Below, in pieces: positions 54,310 to 62,401 of a stretch of 64,000 bases of DNA. The first letter of the stretch is position 1. Every line of letters starts with the position of its first letter. The DNA lies in contig JAZHRN010000137.1 in assembly GCA_036435485.1 (NCBI GenBank), positions 744,001 to 808,000 of the forward strand, given 5' to 3'. The notes below the pieces were generated by a model. The model worked only from the letters and a program-made list of their open reading frames with translations. It ran no database searches and was not told where the DNA came from. Source of the DNA: Saposhnikovia divaricata. Lineage: Eukaryota > Streptophyta > Magnoliopsida > Apiales > Apiaceae. The position numbers and the translations under genes are program-made.

Positions 54310-54479
54310 TTAAAAATCAAGTCGGACCATTATGTGGATATTTTTACATATTTTGTTCCTATGGGTTATTGGAATTTAGTGAAATTTTATTTGGTGCCGT
54401 TCGGACCTGAATCGGGGCTGAAATGACTGAAACTCGGTTTTCGAATAATCCTAAAAAGGTGTTAGCATACGGGTTATTG
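54310..54479 (+). repeat. Chimeric monomer A/B, copy 1
   Basis: Type A up to cgaataatcc, then the B-specific end ctaaaaaggtgttagcatac, total 170 bp as for B. C follows directly, so one A-B pair has fused. The C after it is the left-type subtype (cccatttggtggat) with acatacttag, inside a domain where C is mostly ccaatttggtagat; the exchange partner was therefore a left-type unit. Confidence 0.87.
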
Positions 54480-54911
54480 TTAAAAATCGAGTCGGCCCAT
54501 TTGGTGGATATTTTTACATACTTAGTTCCTATGGGTTATTGGAATTCAACGAAATTTTATTTGACGCAGTTTGGACCGGAATCGGAGCTGATATGACCGA
54601 AACTCGGTTTTCGGAAAATTCTCAAAGGGGTTAGAACACGAGATATTGTTAAAAATCAAGTCGGACCATTTTGTGGATATTTTTACATGTTTTGTTCCTA
54701 TGGGTTATTGAAATTCAACAAAATTTTATTTGACGCGGTTCGAACCTGAATCGGAGCTGTTATGATCGAAACTCGGTTTTCGGATAATCCTCAAAGAGGT
54801 TAGTACACGGGATATTGTTAAAAATCGAGTCGGACCATTTTAGGGATATTTTTATATATTTTGTTCCTATGGGTTATTGGAATTCAATGAAATTTTATTT
54901 GACGTAATTCG

Positions 54912-54925
54912 GACCTGATATAGTG
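54912..54925 (+). other. 11-bp deletion in an E monomer, copy 1
   Basis: The text gacctgatatagtg stands where E normally has gacctgaatcggagctgata followed by tagtc. Eleven bases are lost between two ctga repeats, leaving one, as expected of slippage or microhomology repair. Changes nearby (gatattcttcatagg) are also private to this monomer and its duplicate. Confidence 0.88.
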
Positions 54926-55143
54926 AAAACTCGGTTTTTGGATATTCTTCATAGGGGTTAGTACCGGGATATTGTTAAAAATTAAGTCGGACCATTTTGT
55001 GGATATTTTCACATATTTTGTTCCTATGGGTTATTGGAATTCAACGAAATTTTATTTGACGCAGTTTGGAACGGAATCGGAGCTAATATGATCGAAACTC
55101 GGTTTTCGGAAAATTCTCAAAGGGGTTAGTACACGGGATATTG

Positions 55144-55481
55144 TTAAAAATCAAGTCGGACCATTATGTGGATATTTTTACATATTTTGTTCCTATGGGT
55201 TATTGGAATTCAGTGAAATTTTATTTGGTGCCGTTCGGACCTGAATCGGGGCTGAAATGAATGAAACTCGGTTTTCGAATAATCCTCAAAGGGGTTAGTA
55301 CACGGGATATTGTTAAAAATCAAGTCGGACCATTATGTGGATATTTTTACATATTTTGTTCCTATGGGTTATTGGAATTCAGTGAAATTTTATTTGGTGC
55401 CGTTCGGACCTGAATCGGGGCTGAAATGAATGAAACTCGGTTTTCGAATAATCCTCAAAGGGGTTAGTACACGGGATATTG
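55144..55481 (+). repeat. Tandem pair of identical A monomers
   Basis: 55144-55312 and 55313-55481 are two A monomers that look identical, both with the private gctgaaatgaatg. The duplicate block has a single such A at 61725-61893. The difference is exactly 169 bp and accounts for the change in copy spacing from 6581 to 6412. It is a one-monomer gain in copy 1 or a loss in copy 2. Confidence 0.9.
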
Positions 55482-55989
55482 TTAAAAATTGAGTCGAACC
55501 ATTTTTTGGATATTTTTACATATTTTGTTCTTATGGGTTATTGGAATTCAATGAAATTTTATTTGACGCAATTCGGACCCGAATCGGAGCTAATATGAAC
55601 GAAACTCGGTTTTCAGATAATCCTAAAAAGGTGTTAGCATACGGGTTATTGTTAAAAATCGAGTCGGCCCATTTGGTGGATATTTTTACATATTTAGTTC
55701 CTATGGGTTATTGGAATTCAACGAAATTTTATTTGACGCAGTTTGGACCGGAATCGGAGCTGATATGACCGAAACTCGGTTTTCGGAAAATTCTCAAAGG
55801 GGTTAGTACACGGGATATTGTTAAAAATCAAGTCGGACCATTATGTGGATATTTTTACATATTTTGTTCCTATGGGTTATTGGAATTCAGTGAAATTTTA
55901 TTTGGTGCCGTTTGGACCTGAATCGGGGCTGAAATGACTGAAACTCGGTTTTCGAATAATCCACAAAGGGGTTAGTACACGGGATATTG
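55482..55989 (+). repeat. Trimeric unit B-C-A (508 bp), copy 1
   Basis: The shortest unit in the window: B, C and A with D, E and F missing. C ends in ggaaaattctcaaagg, the same as F, so an exchange between C and F ends would remove D-E-F cleanly. The A reads gccgtttggacc and ends in ccacaaagg. Confidence 0.87.
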
Positions 55990-57003
55990 TTAAAAATTGA
56001 GTCGAACCATTTTTTGGATATTTTTACATATTTTGTTCTTATGGGTTATTGGAATTCAATGAAATTTTATTTGACGCAATTCGGACCCGAATCGGAGCTA
56101 ATATGAACGAAACTCGGTTTTCAGATAATCCTAAAAAGGTGTTAGCATACGGGTTATTGTTAAAAATTGTGTCGGCCAATTTGGTAGATATTTTTACATA
56201 TTTAGTTCCTATGGGTTATTGGAATTCAACGAAATTTTATTTGACGCAGTTTGGACCGGAATCGGAGCTGATATGACCGAAGCTCGGTTTTCCGAAAATT
56301 CTCAAAGGGGTTAGTACACGGGATATTGTTAAAAATCAAGTCGGACCATTTTGTGGATATTTTTACATGTTTTGTTCCTATGGGTTATTGAAATTCAACA
56401 AAATTTTATTTGACGTGGTTCGAACCTGAATCGGAGCTGTTATGATCGAAACTCGGTTTTCGGATAATCCACAAAGTGGTTAGTACACGGGATATTGTTA
56501 AAAATCGAGTCGGACCATTTTAGGTATATTTTTACATATTTTGTTCCTATGGGTTATTGGAATTCAATGAAATTTTATTTGACGTAATTCGGACCTGAAT
56601 CGGAGCTGATATAGTCAAAACTCGGTTTTTGGATAATCTTCAAAGGGGTTTGTACCGGGATATTGTTAAAAATTGAGTCGGACCATTTTGTGGATATTTT
56701 CACATATTTTGTTCCTATGGGTTATTGGAATTCAACGAAATTTTATTTTACGCAGTTTGGACCGGAATCGGAGCTGATATGATCGAAACTCGGTTTTCGG
56801 AAAATTCTCAAAGGGGTTAGTACACGGGATATTGTTAAAAATCAAGCTGGACCATTATGTGGATATTTTTACATATTTTGTTCCTATGGGTTATTGGAAT
56901 TCAGTGAAATTTTATTTGGTGCCGTTCGGACCTGAATCGGGGCTGAAATGACTGAAACTCGGTTTTCGAATAATCCACAAAGGGGTTAGTACACGGGATA
57001 TTG

Positions 57004-58017
57004 TTAAAAATCGAGTCGAACCATTTTTTGGATATTTTTACATATTTTGTTCTTATGGGTTATTGGAATTCAATGAAATTTTATTTGACGCAATTCGGAC
57101 CCGAATCGGAGCTGATATGAACGAAACTCGGTTTTCAGATAATCCTAAAAAGGTGTTAGCATACGGGTTATTGTTAAAAATCGAGTCGGCCCATTTGGTG
57201 GATATTTTTACATATTTAGTTCTTAGGGGTTATTGGAATTCAACGAAATTTTATTTGACGCAGTTTGGACCGGAATCGGAGCTGATATGACCGAAACTCG
57301 GTTTTCGGAAAATTCTCAAAGGAGTTAGTACACGGGATATTGTTAAAAATCACGTCGGACCATTTTGTGGATATTTTTACATGTTTTGTTCCTATGGGTT
57401 ATTGAAATTCAACAAAGTTTTATTTGACGCGGTTCGAACCTGAATCGGAGCTGTTATGATCGAAACTCGGTTTTCGGATAATCCTCAAAGTGGTTAGTAC
57501 ACGGGATATTGTTAAAAATCGAGTCGGACCATTTTAGGGATATTTTTACATATTTTGTTCCTATGGGTTATTGGAATTCAATGAAATTTTATTTGACGTA
57601 ATTCGGACCTGAATCGGAGCTGATATAGTCGAAACTCGGTTTTTGGATAATTTTCAAAGGGGTTAGTGCCGGGATATTGTTAAAAATTGAGTCGGACCAT
57701 TTTGTGGATATTTTCACATATTTTGTTCCTATGGGTTATTGGAATTCAACGAAATTTTATTTGACGAAGTTTGGACCGGAATCGGAGCTGATATGATCGA
57801 AACTCGGTTTTCGGAAAATTCTCAAAGGGGTTAGTACACGGGATATTGTTAAAAATCAAGTCGGACCATTATGTGGATATTTTTACATATTTTGTTCCTA
57901 TGGGTTATTGGAATTCAATGAAATTTTATTTGGTGCCGTTCGGACCTGAATCGGGGCTGAAATGACTGAAACTCGGTTTTCGAATAATCCTCAAAGGGGT
58001 TAGTACACGGGATATTG
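57004..58017 (+). repeat. Mosaic hexamer carrying left-type and mid-array markers
   Basis: This unit looks out of place in the right-hand domain. C is the left subtype (cccatttggtggat, gttcttaggggtt). The C end and D share ggagttag, aatcacgtcgg and caacaaagttttattt with the unit near 27.9 kb. E shares tagtcgaaactcgg and ggttagtgccggg with the unit near 43.95 kb. A single copying event from either source does not explain both sets, so it is a mosaic. The start of its duplicate is visible from 63416. Confidence 0.8.
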
Positions 58018-58862
58018 TTAAAAATCGAGTCGAACCATTTTTTGGATATTTTTACATATTTTGTTCTTATGGGTTATTGGAATTCAATGAAATTTTATTT
58101 GACGCAATTCGGACTCGAATCAGAGCTAATATGAACGAAACTCGGTTTTCAGATAATCCTAAAAAGGTGTTAGCATACGGGTTATTGTTAAAAATCGAGT
58201 CGGCCAATTTAGTAGATATTTTTACATATTTAGTTCCTATGGGTTATTGGAATTCAACGAAATTTTATTTGACGCAGTTTGGACCGGAATCGGAGCTGAT
58301 ATGACCGAAACTCGGTTTTCCGAAAATTCTCAAAGGGGTTAGTACACGGGATATTGTTAAAAATCAAGTCGGACCATTTTTTGGATATTTTTACATGTTT
58401 TGTTCCTATGGGTTATTGAAATTCAACAAAATTTTATTTGACGTGGTTCGAACCTGAATCGGAGCTGTTATGATCGAAACTCGGTTTTCGGATAATCCTC
58501 AAAGTGGTTAGTACACGGGATATTGTTAAAAATCGAGTCGGACCATTTTAGGTATATTTTTACATATTTTGTTCCTATGGGTTATTGGAATTCAATGAAA
58601 TTTTATTTGACGTAATTCGGACCTGAATCGGAGCTGATATAGTCAAAACTCGGTTTTTGGATAATCATCAAAGGGGTTAGTACCGGGATATTGTTAAAAA
58701 TTGAGTTGGACCATTTTGTGGATATTTTCACATATTTTGTTCCTATGGGTTATTGGAATTCAACGAAATTTTATTTGACGCAGTTTGGACCGGAATCGGA
58801 GCTGATATGATCGAAACTCGGTTTTCGGAAAATTCTCAAAGGGGTTAGTACACGGGATATTG

Positions 58863-59031
58863 TTAAAAATCAAGTCGGACCATTATGTGGATATTTTTAC
58901 ATATTTTGTTCCTATGGGTTATTGGAATTCAGTGAAATTTTATTTCGTGCCGTTCGGACCTGAATCGGGGCTGAAATGACTGAAACTCGGTTTTCGAATA
59001 ATCCTCAAAGGGGTTAGTACACGGGATATTG
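58863..59031 (+). repeat. Monomer type A (169 bp), reference copy
   Basis: Recognised by accattatgtgg near the start, the tttggtgccgttcgg segment (tttcgtgccg in this copy and several others to the right), gggctgaaatgactg, and cgaataatcc near the end. Two lineages exist: those reading ggaatttagtg, usually with ccacaaagg, are common in the left and middle, and those reading ggaattcagtg, usually with cctcaaagg, tend to follow F. A always precedes B except in chimeric units. Confidence 0.9.
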
Positions 59032-59201
59032 TTAAAAATCGAGTCGAACCATTTTTTGGATATTTTTACATATTTTGTTCTTATGGGTTATTGGAATTCA
59101 ATGAAATTTTATTTGACGCAATTCGGACCCGAATCGGAGCTAATATGAACGAAACTCGGTTTTCAGATAATCCTAAAAAAGTGTTAGCATACGGGTTATT
59201 G
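59032..59201 (+). repeat. Monomer type B (170 bp), reference copy
   Basis: The most divergent type. It carries gtcgaaccattttttgg, gttcttatggg, cgcaattcggacccg, tatgaacgaaac and a unique 3' end, gtgttagcatacgggtta, in place of the ggttagtacacgggata of the other types. That end contains the extra base that makes B 170 bp. It also removes an in-frame TAG, which is why an apparent 75-codon frame opens at TTG in most B monomers and runs into C. B is the best landmark for HOR phase: its TTG lies 59 bases after the monomer start. Confidence 0.9.
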
Positions 59202-59370
59202 TTAAAAATCGAGTCGGCCAATTTGGTAGATATTTTTACATATTTAGTTCCTATGGGTTATTGGAATTCAACGAAATTTTATTTGACCCAGTTTGGACCG
59301 GAATCGGAGCTGATATGACCGAAACTCTGTTTTCCGAAAATTCTCAAAGGGGTTAGTACACGGGATATTG
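59202..59370 (+). repeat. Monomer type C (169 bp), reference copy
   Basis: Recognised by gagtcggcc just after the A-tract, catatttagttcc or catatttagttctta, and gatatgaccgaaac. Three subtypes are visible: cccatttggtgaat at the far left, cccatttggtggat over most of the window, and ccaatttggtagat from 45.5 kb rightward (this copy). Many C monomers carry a perfect 6-bp dyad, ccgaaa/tttcgg with a 6-base loop; the right-hand subtype reads ttttccg and loses it. Confidence 0.88.
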
Positions 59371-59539
59371 TTAAAAATCAAGTCGGACCATTTTTTGGAT
59401 ATTTTTACATGTTTTGTTCCTATGGGTTATTGAAATTCAACAAAATTTTATTTGACGTGGTTCGAACCTGAATCGGAGCTGTTATGATCGAAACTCGGTT
59501 TTCGGATAATCCTCAAAGTGGTTAGTACACGGGATATTG
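59371..59539 (+). repeat. Monomer type D (169 bp), reference copy
   Basis: Recognised by acatgttttgttcc or acatgtttggttcc, attgaaattcaacaaaat, the cggttcgaacctg segment (gtggttcgaacc in this copy and most copies right of 45.7 kb), and gagctgttatgatcg. Its 3' end has two forms: ggataatcctcaaagtgg when E follows, and ggaaaattctcaaagggg when A or B follows. The end therefore predicts the next monomer. Confidence 0.88.
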
Positions 59540-59707
59540 TTAAAAATCGAGTCGGACCATTTTAGGTATATTTTTACATATTTTGTTCCTATGGGTTATT
59601 GGAATTCAATGAAATTTTATTTGACGTAATTCGGACCTGAATCGGAGCTGATATAGTCAAAACTCGGTTTTTGGATAATCTTCAAAGGGGTTAGTACCGG
59701 GATATTG
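59540..59707 (+). repeat. Monomer type E (168 bp), reference copy
   Basis: Recognised by accattttagggat (accattttaggtat in the right-hand domain, as here), gacgtaattcgg, gatatagtcaaaac, tttttggataatcttc and tagtaccggg. The last motif lacks one base of tagtacacggg and makes E 168 bp. When E is followed directly by A instead of F, as in the 5-mer units of 25-40 kb, the end reads tagtacacggg and the monomer returns to 169 bp, marking the exchange point. Confidence 0.88.
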
Positions 59708-59876
59708 TTAAAAATTGAGTCGGACCATTTTGTGGATATTTTCACATATTTTGTTCCTATGGGTTATTGGAATTCAACGAAATTTTATTTGACGCAGTTT
59801 GGACCGGAATCGGAGCTGATATGATCGAAACTCGGTTTTCGGAAAATTCTCAAAGGGGTTAGTACACGGGATATTG
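59708..59876 (+). repeat. Monomer type F (169 bp), reference copy
   Basis: Recognised by aaaattgagtcgg, gatattttcacat, cgcagtttggaccgg, gatatgatcgaaac and cggaaaattctc. Its middle resembles C more than any other type, which fits the F/C chimeras seen at 47 and 51.6 kb. T-tracts at monomer positions 21-24, 32-35 and 42-45 are spaced about 10.5 bp apart. It contains 9 CpG where base composition predicts about 5.4. Confidence 0.88.
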
Positions 59877-60890
59877 TTAAAAATCAAGTCGGACCATTAT
59901 GTGGATATTTTTACATATTTTGTTCCTATGGGTTATTGGAATTTAGTGAAATTTTATTTGGTGCCGTTCGGACCTGAATCGGGGCTGAAATGACTGAAAC
60001 TCGGTTTTCGAATAATCCTCAAAGGGGTTAGTACACGGGATATTGTTAAAAATCGAGTCGAACCATTTTTTGGATATTTTTACATATTTTGTTCTTATGG
60101 GTTATTGGAATTCAATGAAATTTTATTTGACGCAATTCGGACCCGAATCGGAGCTAATATGAACGAAACTCGGTTTTCAGATAATCCTAAAAAGGTGTTA
60201 GCATACGGGTTATTGTTAAAAATTGAGTCGGCCAATTTGGTAGATATTTTTACATATTTAGTTCCTATGGGTTATTGGAATTCAACGAAATTTTATTTGA
60301 CGCAGTTTGGACCGGAATCGGAGCTGATATGACCGAAACTCGGTTTTCCGAAAATTCTCAAAGGGGTTAGTACACGGGATATTGTTAAAAATCAAGTCGG
60401 ACCATTTTTTGGATATTTTTACATGTTTTGTTCCTATGGGTTATTGAAATTCAACAAAATTTTATTTGACGTGGTTCGAACCTGAATCGGAGCTGTTATG
60501 ATCGAAACTCGGTTTTCGGATAATCCTCAAAGTGGTTAGTACACGGGATACTGTTAAAAATCGAGTCGGACCATTTTAGGTATATTTTTACATATTTTGT
60601 TCCTATGGGTTATTGGAATTCAATGAAATTTTATTTGACGTAATTCGGACCTGAATCGGAGCTGATATAGTCAAAACTCGGTTTTTGGATAATCTTCAAA
60701 GGGGTTAGTACCGGGATATTGTTAAAAATTGAGTCGGACCATTTTGTGGATATTTTCACATATTTTGTTCCTATGGGTTATTGGAATTCAACGAAATTTT
60801 ATTTGACGCAGTTTGGACCGGAATCGGAGCTGATATGATCGAAACTCGGTTTTCGGAAAATTCTCAAAGGGGTTAGTACACGGGATATTG

Positions 60891-61060
60891 TTAAAAATCA
60901 AGTCGGACCATTATGTGGATATTTTTACATATTTTGTTCCTATGGGTTATTGGAATTCAGTGAAATTTTATTTGGTGCCGTTCGGACCTGAATCGGGGCT
61001 GAAATGACTGAAACTCGGTTTTCGAATAATCCTAAAAAGGTGTTAGCATACGGGTTATTG
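60891..61060 (+). repeat. Chimeric monomer A/B, copy 2
   Basis: The same join and the same acatacttag variant in the following C as the copy 6581 bp upstream. It differs from copy 1 in the A part, which reads ggaattcagtg here and ggaatttagtg there, so some conversion between A lineages followed the duplication. Confidence 0.85.
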
Positions 61061-61492
61061 TTAAAAATCGAGTCGGCCCATTTGGTGGATATTTTTACAT
61101 ACTTAGTTCCTATGGGTTATTGGAATTCAACGAAATTTTATTTGACGCAGTTTGGACCGGAATCGGAGCTGATATGACCGAAACTCGGTTTTCGGAAAAT
61201 TCTCAAAGGGGTTAGTACACGAGATATTGTTAAAAATCAAGTCGGACCATTTTGTGGATATTTTTACATGTTTTGTTCCTATGGGTTATTGAAATTCAAC
61301 AAAATTTTATTTGACGCGGTTCGAACCTGAATCGGAGCTGTTATGATCGAAACTCGGTTTTCGGATAATCCTCAAAGAGGTTAGTACACGGGATATTGTT
61401 AAAAATCGAGTCGGACCATTTTAGGGATATTTTTATATATTTTGTTCCTATGGGTTATTGGAATTCAATGAAATTTTATTTGACGTAATTCG

Positions 61493-61506
61493 GACCTGAT
61501 ATAGTG
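61493..61506 (+). other. 11-bp deletion in an E monomer, copy 2
   Basis: Identical deletion to the one 6581 bp upstream, with the same tagtgaaaac and gatattcttcatagg changes. The deletion therefore predates the segmental duplication and is a reliable marker for it. Confidence 0.88.
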
Positions 61507-61893
61507 AAAACTCGGTTTTTGGATATTCTTCATAGGGGTTAGTACCGGGATATTGTTAAAAATTAAGTCGGACCATTTTGTGGATATTTTCACATATTTT
61601 GTTCCTATGGGTTATTGGAATTCAACGAAATTTTATTTGACGCAGTTTGGATCGGAATCGGAGCTGATATGATCGAAACTCGGTTTTCGGAAAATTCTCA
61701 AAGGGGTTAGTACACGGGATATTGTTAAAAATCAAGTCGGACCATTATGTGGATATTTTTACATATTTTGTTCCTATGGGTTATTGGAATTCAGTGAAAT
61801 TTTATTTGGTGCCGTTCGGACCTGAATCGGGGCTGAAATGAATGAAACTCGGTTTTCGAATAATCCTCAAAGGGGTTAGTACACGGGATATTG

Positions 61894-62401
61894 TTAAAAA
61901 TTGAGTCGAACCATTTTTTGGATATTTTTACATATTTTGTTCTTATGGGTTATTGGAATTCAATGAAATTTTATTTGACGCAATTCGGACCCGAATCGGA
62001 GCTAATATGAACGAAACTCGGTTTTCAGATAATCCTAAAAAGGTGTTAGCATACGGGTTATTGTTAAAAATCGAGTCGGCCCATTTGGTGGATATTTTTA
62101 CATATTTAGTTCCTATGGGTTATTGGAATTCAACGAAATTTTATTTGACGCAGTTTGGACCGGAATCGGAGCTGATATGACCGAAACTCGGTTTTCGGAA
62201 AATTCTCAAAGGGGTTAGTACACGGGATATTGTTAAAAATCAAGTCGGACCATTAAGTGGATATTTTTACATATTTTGTTCCTATGGGTTATTGGAATTC
62301 AGTGAAATTTTATTTGGTGCCGTTTGGACCTGAATCGGGGCTGAAATGACTGAAACTCGGTTTTCGAATAATCCACAAAGGGGTTAGTACACGGGATATT
62401 G
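61894..62401 (+). repeat. Trimeric unit B-C-A (508 bp), copy 2
   Basis: Same structure as the trimer 6412 bp upstream, with one visible difference in A (cattaagtgg for cattatgtgg). It confirms that the trimer existed before the block was duplicated. Confidence 0.87.

Larger units (their letters stand above)
52451..59031 (+). repeat. 6.58-kb segmental duplication, copy 1
   Basis: Units 52451 (6), 53465 (12), 55482 (3), 55990 (6), 57004 (6) and 58018 (6). B monomers at 52451 and 53465 recur 6581 bp later; those at 55482, 55990 and 57004 recur 6412 bp later, because copy 1 holds one extra A monomer. Shared private features include the A/B chimera, the 11-bp deletion, the BCA trimer and the ggagttag/aatcacgtcgg pair. 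The left edge lies near 52.0 kb: E upstream reads gatattttacat in this copy only. At 52430 this copy has one extra G. Confidence 0.87.
58863..59876 (+). repeat. Reference hexameric HOR unit A-B-C-D-E-F, 1014 bp
   Basis: A complete unit chosen as the standard for this annotation. Six monomers follow one another with lengths 169, 170, 169, 169, 168 and 169 bp. The one-base gain in B and one-base loss in E cancel, so the unit is exactly 6 x 169 bp. The 1014-bp spacing between B monomers recurs throughout 40.6-64 kb. Single-base indels explain the few spacings of 1013. All other unit sizes in the window (3, 4, 5, 8, 9, 11 and 12 monomers) can be written as deletions or duplications of whole monomers from this order. 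Confidence 0.93.
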
